From contig NZ_JBEAAM010000004.1 of the NCBI RefSeq assembly GCF_040066175.1, forward strand, positions 131,562 through 195,561: a DNA stretch of 64,000 bases, read 5' to 3'. Below, one piece after another: positions 45,376-53,673 of this stretch; position 1 is the stretch's first letter, and every line of letters starts with the position of its first letter. Source of the DNA: Solimonas sp040066175. Lineage in GTDB: Bacteria > Pseudomonadota > Gammaproteobacteria > Nevskiales > Nevskiaceae. The translations under genes were made by a program, and so were the position numbers. The notes beneath the pieces are model-generated. The model did not search any database. It saw only the letters and a list, made by a program, of their open reading frames with translations, and was not told where the DNA came from.

Positions 45376-46896
45376 TTACTCGATCACCTTGAGTTCCACG
45401 CGGCGGTTCTCCTCGCGGCCCGCGTCGGTCTCGTTGGTGGCGATCGGCCGGCTCTCGCCGTAACCCACCGGCTTCATGCGCTTGCCCTTCACGCCGCGGC
45501 CTTCGAGATAGACCTTGACGGCATTGGCGCGGCGCTCGGAGAGGCCGAGGTTGTAGGCGTCGCTGCCGATGGCATCAGTGTGGCCTTCGAGCTCGACGTC
45601 GATGTTGGGGTAGGCCTGCAGCGTCTGCGCGACTTCGTTGAGGATCTCGCGCGCGGCCGGCGTGAGCCGATCGGAGTCGAACTCGAACTTCACGCCGCGC
45701 AGGATGAAGTTCTTGTCGATCGCGCAGCCGTTGGCATCGGCCTGTTCACCCGGACGCGGCTTGCGGCAATCGCCGGTCAGCGCGCAGCCGTTGGGCAGGA
45801 CCTTGGCGCCCGCGGGCGTCCTCGGGCACTCGTCCATGTAGTCGGGGACGCCGTCGCCGTCGGAATCGAGCGGGCAGCCGTCAGGGCCGACCGGGATGCC
45901 CGGCGGCGTGCCGGGGCACTTGTCGAGTTCGTCGGGGATGCCGTCACCGTCGCGGTCTTCGAGCGAGCAGCCTTCCGCGTTGACGCGGGTGCCGGGGCGC
46001 GTGCCGGGGCACTTGTCGAGGTAATCGGGCACGCCGTCGCCGTCGGAATCGAGCGGGCAGCCATTGGTATTGACCGGCACGCCCTTGGGCGTGTTCGGGC
46101 ACTGGTCGCGGCTGTCGGGCACGCCGTCACCGTCGCTGTCGAGCTCGCAGCCGTCCTTGCCGACGAGCACGCCCTTGGGCGTGTTCGGGCACTTGTCGAG
46201 ATAATCCGGCACGCCGTCGCCATCGAGGTCCATCGGACAGCCGTCGGAATACACGGCGACGCCCTTGGGCGTGTCCGGGCACTTGTCGCGCGAATCCGGC
46301 ACGCCGTCGCCATCCTGGTCGTAGGGATCGGCGCCGAACTTGTACGACACGCCCACCGCGCCGGACCACAGGTAGAACACGTCGTCCGGGACGGTCACAC
46401 CGTTCTCGGTGGTCTCGCTGATGTAGTCGAGGTTGTAGCGCACGTCGAGACGCGCGTCCCAGCGCTCGGTCAGCTTGAACAGCGCGCCGCCGCCGGCGCC
46501 CAGGCCGACACCGTTGATGCCGCTGACAGTCAGGAAGTCGATCGTGTGGCCGTTGCCGTTGATCAGCAGGTACGGACGGATCTTGGCGGACTCCGGCGCA
46601 AAGAAGCCGACGGCGTTGACGCCCAGCGTCCAGCGCTTGTAGATGTTGCCCGCTGGCAGGTGGCTGACATCGAGGCCGCTGTAGTTGGCTTCGACTTCCA
46701 GGTTGAGCAGCGGGCTGATGGGCTTGCCGAGGATCAGGCCGCCGAAAATGCCGGCGTCCTGCTCGTTGCTGTCCGACACCACGCCGCCGATCATCGGCGC
46801 GACGTACCAGCGGTCGTCGAACTCCTTGCCCTGGGCAGCGGGTACGACGGTCCCCAACAACAGCGCGACGGCGCTCAGCCATGCGTGCTTCGGCAT
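45376..46896 (-). CDS. OmpA-family outer membrane protein with six calcium-type (TSP3) repeats
   Basis: 506 residues: signal peptide (cleavage near AAQG), a beta-barrel-like domain (about 25-190), six DxDGDGVPD repeats each followed by a CP(N/D/G)TPxG segment (about 192-365), then an OmpA peptidoglycan-binding domain with EGHTDAIGSDAYN and NRRVELKV. The Asp-rich repeats are thrombospondin type 3-like and probably bind calcium, forming a stiff periplasmic spacer. ATG 46896 has GGAG eight bases upstream; a TTG two codons earlier is not needed. It is larger than the OmpA protein at 25304-26401. Confidence 0.92.
   Translation of the reverse strand: MPKHAWLSAVALLLGTVVPAAQGKEFDDRWYVAPMIGGVVSDSNEQDAGIFGGLILGKPISPLLNLEVEANYSGLDVSHLPAGNIYKRWTLGVNAVGFFAPESAKIRPYLLINGNGHTIDFLTVSGINGVGLGAGGGALFKLTERWDARLDVRYNLDYISETTENGVTVPDDVFYLWSGAVGVSYKFGADPYDQDGDGVPDSRDKCPDTPKGVAVYSDGCPMDLDGDGVPDYLDKCPNTPKGVLVGKDGCELDSDGDGVPDSRDQCPNTPKGVPVNTNGCPLDSDGDGVPDYLDKCPGTRPGTRVNAEGCSLEDRDGDGIPDELDKCPGTPPGIPVGPDGCPLDSDGDGVPDYMDECPRTPAGAKVLPNGCALTGDCRKPRPGEQADANGCAIDKNFILRGVKFEFDSDRLTPAAREILNEVAQTLQAYPNIDVELEGHTDAIGSDAYNLGLSERRANAVKVYLEGRGVKGKRMKPVGYGESRPIATNETDAGREENRRVELKVIE
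45780..46325 (-). repeat. tandem coding repeats (DxDGDGVPD) in the OmpA gene
   Basis: Six degenerate units of roughly 80-90 bases encode DxDGDG(V/I)PD modules. Neighbouring units are very alike at the DNA level, so unit number could vary by recombination. Confidence 0.75.
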
Positions 46897-47024
46897 CTGC
46901 AATCTCCAGTCCCTGATTTAGCGTTGATCCCCAACGAACATGAGGAATGTCCGGTTCGCCGACCCCTGGCTGCGCATGCTGGTTCTCAGTATGCGGAGCC
47001 GCAGGTCACTCTTCGGCAGCACTC

Positions 47025-47052
47025 TTCACGGCAACTTGGAATGCATTATGAT
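47025..47052 (+). promoter_or_regulatory. candidate promoter of the second Ig-like lipoprotein gene
   Basis: TTCACG (47025-47030), 16 bases, TATGAT (47047-47052), 82 bases before the ATG. The rest of the 237-base divergent gap holds nothing recognised. Confidence 0.4.
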
Positions 47053-47133
47053 GTCACGCAGTGATGCCGTAAATAAGAGAACGGCTTGGCGTTGTCGGTG
47101 GACACTTCACTCAATACGGTGGGAGCCCCTTTG

Positions 47134-48642
47134 ATGAAAGCGTTTCGCGCATGGGCACTGATGCTCGCAGCAGTCCTCGCGGGCTGCGGTGATGGCAGCA
47201 TCCAGAGCCCGGACTTCACGACCCAGTTGGTGAGCCTGCGTGTCGAAGTCGACCGATCGAATCCAGCCCTGGGTGAGACGGTTCAGTTCACCGCGATCGG
47301 AACCTTCACCAATCCGCCCGGCTCGGCGACGGAGACCTACGAGCAGGCCGTCACAAACGTGAACTGGACGTCGAGCAACGACAGCGTGCTGACGGTCAGC
47401 GCCTCCGGCGCGGGCACGACGGTCGCGCAGGGCACGGTGACGGTGACCGGCGAACGCGATGGTGTTTCCGATGACGTCGTGGTGTCGGTCGGCGCGCCGC
47501 GCCTGACCAGTCTGGTGATCGAGCCGCCCGCCGCATCGATCCCGCTGGGGGGGGCCACGAACTATTTCGCGCGCGGTCGCTACACCGACAACGTCACGCG
47601 TGATCTGCCGCCGGGATCGACGGTCAACTGGACCATCGTCAATCCCGACATCGCGACGCTGACGCCGACCACCGGCGTGACCACGCGGGCGGATTCGACG
47701 GCGATCGGCAGCACCACGGTGCGCGCGACCACGCCGGCACCCGGCGGCGGCACCCTGTCGGCCAACGCCGGCCTGACCGTCACCGGCGCGACGCTCAGCG
47801 CGGTCGAGTACGTCAAGCCGGCGGGCTTCACCAAGACTGACGACAACAAGTACACGGTGTTCGTCGGTGATGTGCCGTTCGAGATCTACGGCAGGTTCTC
47901 CGACAACTCGGTCCAGCAGCTCAGCGGTGCCAACTACACGGTCAACTGGAGCAGCTCGGCGCCGGCGGTGATCAACAATCCTGGCAGCGACGCGCAGTTC
48001 CAGGCGCTGTCGCTGGGCAGCGCCGACGTGACCGGCCGCGTGACCAATCCGCCGGGCGCCGTGCCGGATTCGGCCGTGGCCAACGTGACGGTCGCCCCGG
48101 TGAATCAGTTCTGCGTCACCGAATTCGTCAATCCGCCGGCGGTCGCCCGTGCGAGCAGCAGTAATGCCTGCGTCGCACCGGCGTGCACCGTGTCGCAGCC
48201 GGGCAATGTCGTCGATGGCAACCTCGAGTCCTATGCGACGCTGACGGTGAACCTGGGGCTGCTGATGCAGGCCAGTCTGGGGATCGACGTCTATGACACC
48301 ACGCAGCAGAAACTGGTGGTCGGTCAGCGTGCCGGCTTCGCGGTCAGCCGGCCGTCGTCGCTGCTGTCGCTGGACCTGCTGGGTTCACTGACCATCGACA
48401 CGCTGCAGTGCGCACCCGACAACACTTGCACCGTTGTCGAAAGCTTCGACGGCCAGTCCACACTTCTAGGGTTAGACCTGCTCGGCCTGATCGGTGGGCA
48501 GGAGGTGTCCCTGCTGTCGACCCCTCCACTGGCACAGTCTGCCAATGGTTTGCGTCTAATCTACCAGGCAGACGCGCTGGTTGCTCTGCTGACTGCAGTC
48601 AATGTGCATACCGCCTGTCCGGTGGCGGTGCCACCGCAGTAG
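47134..48642 (+). CDS. Ig-like-domain lipoprotein, function unknown
   Basis: A 502-residue predicted lipoprotein; the signal ends in VLAGC. Beta-rich repeats of the bacterial Ig-like type fill about residues 30-340 (VNWTSSNDSVLTV, VNWTIVNPDIATL, VNWSSSAPAVI mark three of them). The C-terminal 160 residues differ: VVDGNLESYATLTVNLGL and a Leu-rich LLSLDLLGSLTID part suggest a separate domain I do not recognise. GGAG eight bases before ATG 47134 fixes the start. It is monocistronic, with its own promoter and terminator, and is similar in design to the lipoprotein behind aspS. Confidence 0.78.
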   Translation: MKAFRAWALMLAAVLAGCGDGSIQSPDFTTQLVSLRVEVDRSNPALGETVQFTAIGTFTNPPGSATETYEQAVTNVNWTSSNDSVLTVSASGAGTTVAQGTVTVTGERDGVSDDVVVSVGAPRLTSLVIEPPAASIPLGGATNYFARGRYTDNVTRDLPPGSTVNWTIVNPDIATLTPTTGVTTRADSTAIGSTTVRATTPAPGGGTLSANAGLTVTGATLSAVEYVKPAGFTKTDDNKYTVFVGDVPFEIYGRFSDNSVQQLSGANYTVNWSSSAPAVINNPGSDAQFQALSLGSADVTGRVTNPPGAVPDSAVANVTVAPVNQFCVTEFVNPPAVARASSSNACVAPACTVSQPGNVVDGNLESYATLTVNLGLLMQASLGIDVYDTTQQKLVVGQRAGFAVSRPSSLLSLDLLGSLTIDTLQCAPDNTCTVVESFDGQSTLLGLDLLGLIGGQEVSLLSTPPLAQSANGLRLIYQADALVALLTAVNVHTACPVAVPPQ

Positions 48643-48660
48643 CGCGGTGGTTTGACCGAT

Positions 48661-48691
48661 ACGAGGGGCGCTGCGGCGCCCCTCGTCGTTT
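48661..48691 (+). terminator. Rho-independent terminator after the second Ig-like lipoprotein
   Basis: A perfect 11-bp stem, ACGAGGGGCGC (48661-48671) with GCGCCCCTCGT (48676-48686), loop TGCG, followed by CGTTT. Confidence 0.75.
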
Positions 48692-48757
48692 GCGACACGG
48701 TGTCGCGAGCCCGACGCCGGCGGGCGAGCGCGGGTGCGGGCGCTGCCGCCGACCGCA

Positions 48758-49903
48758 TCAGTAGCCGAGCTGACGGGCTGCCAGGTCCTTCATGACTTCC
48801 TGCGATCCGCCGCCGATGGTGAGGACCTTGGTCTCGCGGTAGATGCGTTCGACCTTGCTGCCCTGCAGATAGCCGGCGCCGCCGAGGATCTGCATCGCCT
48901 CGTTGGCGACCCATTCCAGCATCGTCGTCGCATGGTTCTTCAGCAGGCAGACTTCGGCGACCGGCATCTGCTTGTTGCTCACCCGCCACGCGAGCAGATC
49001 CAGATGTGCCTTGACCGCGTCGATGCGCATGCGCATGTCGGCCAGCTTGTGGCGGATGACCTGGTTGCGGATCAGCGGCTTGCCGAAAGTCTCGCGGATA
49101 CGGGCGTAGGCGAGGGCCTCGTCGTGGCAGACCTGCGCGAAGGCCCAGGCCTGCGCGGCGAGCATGATGCGTTCCTGGTTGAAGTTCATCATGATCGCCA
49201 TGAAACCGGCGTTCTCCGCACCGATGCGGTGGGCGACCGGGACGCGGCACTGGTCGAAGTAGAGCGTCGCGGTGTCCGAGCACCACCAGCCCATCTTCTT
49301 CAGTGGGCTGCGCGACAGGCCCGGCGTATCGCCCTCGATCACCAGCAGTGACACGCCGCCCATGCCCGGTCCGCCGGTGCGCACGGCGGTGGTGATGAAG
49401 TCGGCGCGTATGCCGGAGGTGATGAAGGTCTTCGAGCCGTTGACGATGTAGTGATCGCCGTCGCGTTCGGCGCGTGTCTTCAGATTGGCGACGTCCGAAC
49501 CGCCGGAAGGTTCGGTGATCGCCAGCGCGGCGATCTTCTCGCCGGCGAGCACCGGCGCAACGAATCTCTGCTTCTGCTCGTGCGTGCCGGCGTGGACGAT
49601 CGGCGGCGTGCCGATGCCGTGCGACATCAGGCTGGCGATCACGCCGCCGCTGCCGGCGCGCGCCAGTTCCTCGGTGAGGATGATGGCGTAGAACAGATCG
49701 GGCACCTCGACGCCGCCGTAGGCTTCCGGGAAACCGATCTGCAGCAGACCGGCCTCCGCCGCCTTGCGGTGCAGTTCGCGCGGCAACTGTTCGTCCTTTT
49801 CCCAGCGCTCGATGTGCGGCGCGATCTCGCGCTCGACGAAGCGGCGCGCCTGCTGGCGGAACGATTCGTGTGCGTCGGTCAGAAATGGATGCACTGAGGT
49901 CAT
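48758..49903 (-). CDS. acyl-CoA dehydrogenase family protein
   Basis: FAD enzyme of 381 residues oxidising acyl-CoAs at alpha-beta and reducing ETF. It has AITEPSGGSDVANLKTRAE and GSKTFITSG for FAD and substrate. The usual catalytic Glu position of short/medium-chain enzymes is Gly365 (TIGGGSQEV). Glu244 in NQERIML sits where isovaleryl- and long-chain acyl-CoA dehydrogenases carry their base. A branched substrate such as citronellyl-CoA (AtuD role) or isovaleryl-CoA is therefore plausible. The ATG at 49903 gives the usual N terminus; the upstream extension of the frame has no support. Confidence 0.9.
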   Translation of the reverse strand: MTSVHPFLTDAHESFRQQARRFVEREIAPHIERWEKDEQLPRELHRKAAEAGLLQIGFPEAYGGVEVPDLFYAIILTEELARAGSGGVIASLMSHGIGTPPIVHAGTHEQKQRFVAPVLAGEKIAALAITEPSGGSDVANLKTRAERDGDHYIVNGSKTFITSGIRADFITTAVRTGGPGMGGVSLLVIEGDTPGLSRSPLKKMGWWCSDTATLYFDQCRVPVAHRIGAENAGFMAIMMNFNQERIMLAAQAWAFAQVCHDEALAYARIRETFGKPLIRNQVIRHKLADMRMRIDAVKAHLDLLAWRVSNKQMPVAEVCLLKNHATTMLEWVANEAMQILGGAGYLQGSKVERIYRETKVLTIGGGSQEVMKDLAARQLGY

Positions 49904-50008
49904 GCCGATTACCGTTGCGCCGGGCGTGATTCGCCTGCGTCCAACCATAATCGCTTCAGGACCGGACCGCCATGGGGGAATGCGGCGGTAAGGACGGTTA
50001 CGACGACG

Positions 50009-50854
50009 CTAGCCGCCGGCCGCCTGCAAGGTGTTCTGCATCAGCATCGCCACCGTCATCGGTCCGACGCCGCCGGGCACCGGCGTGATCCAGGCCGCGC
50101 GTTCACGCGCTGCTTCGAATTCGACGTCGCCGACCAGCTTGCCGGATTCCAGGCGGTTGATGCCGACGTCAATCACCGTCGCGCCCGGCTTGATCCACGC
50201 ACCCTTGACCAGCGCGGGTTTGCCGACCGCGACGACGAGGATGTCGGCGCGCGCGACCTCCGAGGGCACGTCGGCGGTGAACCGGTGGCAGCAGGTCGCC
50301 GTCGCGCCGGCAAGCATCAGCTCCAGCATCATCGGGCGGCCGACATGGTTGCTGGCCCCGACGACGACCGCGGTGCGTCGCTTGAAGGTTTCACCGGCCG
50401 AACGCAGCAGTTCCATCACGCCGAACGGCGTGCAGGGCCGCAGCAGTGGCCGGCGCTGCGCCAGTCGTCCGAGGTTGTAGGGATGGAAGCCATCGACGTC
50501 CTTGGCCGGCACGATGCGCTCGGTGACCTGGGTTGCATCGAGATGGGCGGGCAGGGGCAGCTGGACGAGGATGCCGTCGATGTCGGGGTCGGCATTGAGC
50601 GCGTCGATCGCGGCGAGCAGCTCGGCCTGCGTGACCGTCGCCGGGAAATGCAGCGGCACCGAGCGGATGCCGACCTTCTCGCAGGCGAGGCGCTTGTTGC
50701 GGACATACACCTCGGAGGCCGGATCGTTGCCGACGAGGACGGTGGCGAGCGCCGGCGCGCGCAGGCCGCGCGCGGTGCGCGCCTGCACGCCGGCGCGGAC
50801 ACGCTCGTGTACGGCTGCGGCCACGGCTTTGCCGTCGATGAGGTTTGCGGTCAC
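50009..50854 (-). CDS. folD: bifunctional methylenetetrahydrofolate dehydrogenase/cyclohydrolase
   Basis: Interconverts methylene-, methenyl- and formyl-tetrahydrofolate with NADP. The 281-residue protein contains the YVRNKRLACEKVGI motif with catalytic Lys, VQLPLPAHLDA, the DVDGFHPYNLGRL segment and VVVGASNHVGRPM for the nucleotide. PGGVGPMTVAMLMQNTL closes the protein as usual. One-carbon units come from glyA. It is divergent from ccmA. Confidence 0.96.
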   Translation of the reverse strand: MTANLIDGKAVAAAVHERVRAGVQARTARGLRAPALATVLVGNDPASEVYVRNKRLACEKVGIRSVPLHFPATVTQAELLAAIDALNADPDIDGILVQLPLPAHLDATQVTERIVPAKDVDGFHPYNLGRLAQRRPLLRPCTPFGVMELLRSAGETFKRRTAVVVGASNHVGRPMMLELMLAGATATCCHRFTADVPSEVARADILVVAVGKPALVKGAWIKPGATVIDVGINRLESGKLVGDVEFEAARERAAWITPVPGGVGPMTVAMLMQNTLQAAGG

Positions 50855-50881
50855 GGCGGATCGGGTGCGGAAGGGGGCCGT

Positions 50882-50887
50882 ATTGTA
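50882..50887 (-). promoter_or_regulatory. candidate -10 element of folD
   Basis: TACAAT on the minus strand, 28 bases upstream of the folD ATG; no clear -35. Confidence 0.4.
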
Positions 50888-50934
50888 CGGGCTGATCGGG
50901 GGCGCCGATCAGGTGCATGCGACGCGCCATCCCG

Positions 50935-50940
50935 TACACT
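50935..50940 (+). promoter_or_regulatory. candidate -10 element of the ccm operon
   Basis: TACACT, 38 bases before the ccmA start; no clear -35. Confidence 0.35.
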
Positions 50941-50978
50941 ACGCGCCTTTCGCCGCCGTCCGCGCCTCACGAACCGCC

Positions 50979-51596
50979 GTGCACCGCCTGCAGATCAACC
51001 AGTTGTGCGTGAATCGCGGCGATCGCGTGCTCCTCTCGGACCTGAGCTTCGCGCTGTGCGCGGGCGAACTCCTGCATCTGCGTGGCGCCAACGGCACCGG
51101 CAAGACGACGCTGCTGGAGGTCCTGGCCGGCCTGCGGCGCGCTGGATCGGGGAGAATCGCGACCGAGCCGGCGGAACTGGGCCGGCACTGGATCGGACAT
51201 CGCAACGCACTGTCGCCACCGCTCAGCGCGGTGGAGAACCTGCAGTTCTGGTGCGGGCTCAATGGAGCCGATGCATCGGGCGTGGGTCCGGCGCTGGATC
51301 GCCTCGGTGTGCCGTCCGGCGCGCGCCGCCGCCCCGTGCGGACCTTGTCCGCCGGCCAGAAGCGGCGCAGCGCGCTGGCGCGCCTGCTGCTCGCACCGCG
51401 GCCGATGTGGCTGCTGGACGAGCCGCTGGACGGGCTCGATGGCGGTGGCATCGCGCTGTTCGCCGATCTGCTCGCGGCGCACCTGCGCAGCGGCGGCATG
51501 GTCGTCATGACCAGTCACCAGGCACTGCCGGCCGGTTTGCCCGGCGTCCGCGCGCTGGATCTGCAGGGGATGCGGCGTCCCGGGCGGCGGACATGA
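50979..51596 (+). CDS. ccmA: heme exporter ATPase CcmA
   Basis: ATP-binding subunit of the CcmABCD complex of System I cytochrome c maturation, which releases holo-CcmE. The 205 residues have Walker A GANGTGKTT, ABC signature LSAGQKRR and Walker B WLLDEPLDGLD. No ATG fits the conserved N terminus; the GTG at 50979 gives HRLQINQLCVNRG and is chosen. The longer open frame is antisense to folD. The stop overlaps the ccmB start (ATGA). Confidence 0.94.
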   Translation: MHRLQINQLCVNRGDRVLLSDLSFALCAGELLHLRGANGTGKTTLLEVLAGLRRAGSGRIATEPAELGRHWIGHRNALSPPLSAVENLQFWCGLNGADASGVGPALDRLGVPSGARRRPVRTLSAGQKRRSALARLLLAPRPMWLLDEPLDGLDGGGIALFADLLAAHLRSGGMVVMTSHQALPAGLPGVRALDLQGMRRPGRRT

Positions 51597-52258
51597 GGGC
51601 CCTGCTCGCGACAGGCCTGCGCGAGCTGCGCCTGGCGGCGCGCTCGCGTGCGGACTGGCTGATGCCGCCGTTCTTCCTCGCGGTCGTCGTCACCCTGTTC
51701 GGTCTGGGCGCGGAACCGAACGACCCGCGCCTCGCCGCATTCGCCCCGGCGATCGTCTGGGTCGCGGCCCTGCTCGCGGCGCTGCTGACGCTGGAGCGCC
51801 TGTTCCGCGCCGACTATGACGACGGCACGTTGGAGCAGCTGTGCCTCGCGCCGACCCCACTTTACCTGACCGTCCTGGTCAAGCTGGGCACGCACTGGCT
51901 GCTCAGCGGCCTGCCGCTGGTGCTGCTGTCCGTGCCGTTGGCGGCAGGTCTGGGCATGAGCGGCGCGCCGCTGTGGACGCTGGCGGCAGGGCTGGCGCTG
52001 GGCACGCCCTGCATCAGTGCGGTCGGCGGTTTCGTCGCGGCGCTGACCGTCGGCCTGCCGCGCGCGGGGCTGCTGCTGCCGGTGCTGGTCCTGCCGCTGA
52101 TCACGCCGGTGGTGATTTTCGGCGCCGGCGCGGTGCGCAGCGCGCAGCAGGGCCTGGATGCCAGCGCTCCGCTATACTTCGTCGCCGCGATTCTGGCGCT
52201 GGCCATGAGCCTGGTTCCCTGGGCCTGCAGCACTGCGCTGCGCAACGCCTTCGACTGA
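51593..52258 (+). CDS. ccmB: heme exporter membrane protein CcmB
   Basis: Six-helix inner-membrane subunit of CcmABCD. The 221-residue protein starts with the amphipathic LRELRLAARSRADWLMPPFFL and has the DYDDGTLEQL cytoplasmic loop typical of CcmB, then hydrophobic helices to LVPWACSTALR. The ATG overlaps the ccmA stop. ccmC follows after 18 bases. Confidence 0.94.
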   Translation: MRALLATGLRELRLAARSRADWLMPPFFLAVVVTLFGLGAEPNDPRLAAFAPAIVWVAALLAALLTLERLFRADYDDGTLEQLCLAPTPLYLTVLVKLGTHWLLSGLPLVLLSVPLAAGLGMSGAPLWTLAAGLALGTPCISAVGGFVAALTVGLPRAGLLLPVLVLPLITPVVIFGAGAVRSAQQGLDASAPLYFVAAILALAMSLVPWACSTALRNAFD

Positions 52259-52276
52259 TTCTTCAACAGACCCGCC

Positions 52277-53008
52277 ATGTGGACCTGGTTCCATCGCCTC
52301 GCCTCGCCGCCGTACTTCTTCCGGCTGGCGGAACGCTGGGCGCCGTGGATCGGCGCCGTGTCGCTGGCGCTGCTCGCCTGGGGCTGGATCGGCGGGCTCG
52401 TGTTCGCTCCGGCCGACTACCAGCAGAAGGATGCCTTCCGCATCATCTACGTGCATGTGCCGACTGCCGCGGTTTCGCTGTCGCTTTACACGCTGATGGC
52501 GGTCGCCGGCGCGATCGCGATCATCTGGCGCATGAAGCTCGCCGAGAGCGTGCTGGTGTCTGCCGCACCGGTGGGCGCGAGCATGACGGCGGTGGCGCTG
52601 GTGACCGGCATGCTGTGGGGCAAGCCGATGTGGGGCGCGTATTGGGTCTGGGACGCACGGCTGACTTCCGAACTGGTCCTGCTGTTCCTCTATCTGGGCG
52701 TCATCGGGCTGTACCAGGCCTTCGACGATCCGCGGGCCGGCAGCCGCGCCTGCGCGCTGCTGGCGATCGTCGGCGTCGTCAACGTGCCGATCGTCAAGTA
52801 CTCGGTGGACTGGTGGAACTCGCTGCATCAGACATCGACCATTCTCAAGCTCGGCAAGCCGACGATCACGCCAGAGATGGGCGTCCCGCTGTATGCCGCA
52901 GTGGCGGGGACCTTCCTGTTCTGCGCTTACGCGATCCTGCGCCGCGTGCAGAACGAGCTGCTGTGGCGCGAGCGCGGTACCGCGTGGGTCGCGGAACTGG
53001 GGCGCTGA
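52277..53008 (+). CDS. ccmC: heme handling protein CcmC
   Basis: Six-helix membrane protein that loads heme onto CcmE. The 243 residues contain the WWD-type motif (GKPMWGAYWVWDARLTSELVLL) flanked by two conserved His, in IIYVHVPTA and SLHQTSTI. It is the third gene of the ccm operon. Confidence 0.95.
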   Translation: MWTWFHRLASPPYFFRLAERWAPWIGAVSLALLAWGWIGGLVFAPADYQQKDAFRIIYVHVPTAAVSLSLYTLMAVAGAIAIIWRMKLAESVLVSAAPVGASMTAVALVTGMLWGKPMWGAYWVWDARLTSELVLLFLYLGVIGLYQAFDDPRAGSRACALLAIVGVVNVPIVKYSVDWWNSLHQTSTILKLGKPTITPEMGVPLYAAVAGTFLFCAYAILRRVQNELLWRERGTAWVAELGR

Positions 53009-53029
53009 GCAGCGGTCTGCTCGGAAGCG

Positions 53030-53176
53030 ATGATGGATGCGAACTTCTGGTACATGAGCGGCTACGCACCCTACGTCTGGGGCAGCTTCGGCTTTGCCGC
53101 GGCGGTTTTTGGCTGGAACTGGTGGGCGCCGCGCGCGCGGCGGCGTGAGCTTTTCGAGGCGGAAGAGGACCAATGA
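53030..53176 (+). CDS. ccmD: heme exporter protein CcmD
   Basis: A 48-residue protein between ccmC and ccmE, too short for most gene finders. One hydrophobic helix (YAPYVWGSFGFAAAVFGWNWW) is followed by a basic patch (PRARRRE) and an acidic end, the standard CcmD layout. A GGAAG sequence precedes the ATG, and an in-frame second ATG follows directly. Its stop overlaps the ccmE ATG. It stabilises CcmC-CcmE contact and release of holo-CcmE in relatives. Confidence 0.9.
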   Translation: MMDANFWYMSGYAPYVWGSFGFAAAVFGWNWWAPRARRRELFEAEEDQ

Positions 53177-53673
53177 CCAAACGGCAACAGCGGATGGTGG
53201 CCGTCGCGGCGCTCCTGATCGGCATCGGCATCGCCGCGGCGCTCGCGTTCACCGCGTTCCGCCGGAACATGATGTACTTCTACACGCCCAGCGATCTGGT
53301 CGCGCACACCGTGCCAACCGATGCCAAGCTGCGGCTCGGCGGTCTCGTCGTCGCCGGTACGGTGCAGCGCGGCGCGGGCCTCGAAGTGAGTTTCACACTG
53401 GCCGACTGCACCGAGTCGGTGCCGGTCCACTACACCGGCATCCTCCCGGACCTGTTCCGCGAGGGACAGGGTATTGTCGCGACCGGCCGTCTCAAGCCGG
53501 ACGGCAGCTTCGTCGCCGACGAGGTGCTGGCCAAGCACGACGAGAACTACATGCCGCCCGAGCTGGCGAAGTCCCTGAAGACGGCTGACGGCAAGCACTC
53601 CTGCGCGCCGTTCAAGAGCGTCTCGGGCGCCTTCCATGAGATGCCGCGCGCCGGCTCGCGGCTGCCCGCATGA
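53173..53673 (+). CDS. ccmE: cytochrome c maturation heme chaperone CcmE
   Basis: Periplasmic heme chaperone anchored by one N-terminal helix (about 9-29). The 166 residues form the OB fold. Covalent heme ligand His122 and nearby Tyr126 lie in LAKHDENYMPPE, the family signature. The start and stop codons overlap ccmD and ccmF respectively. Confidence 0.96.
   Translation: MTKRQQRMVAVAALLIGIGIAAALAFTAFRRNMMYFYTPSDLVAHTVPTDAKLRLGGLVVAGTVQRGAGLEVSFTLADCTESVPVHYTGILPDLFREGQGIVATGRLKPDGSFVADEVLAKHDENYMPPELAKSLKTADGKHSCAPFKSVSGAFHEMPRAGSRLPA

Noticed and set aside
45790..46320. Regularly spaced DNA repeats that could suggest a CRISPR array
   Set aside because: The units are in frame, about 80-90 bases long, and encode DxDGDGVPD protein repeats of an OmpA protein. 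There are no unique spacers and no cas genes.
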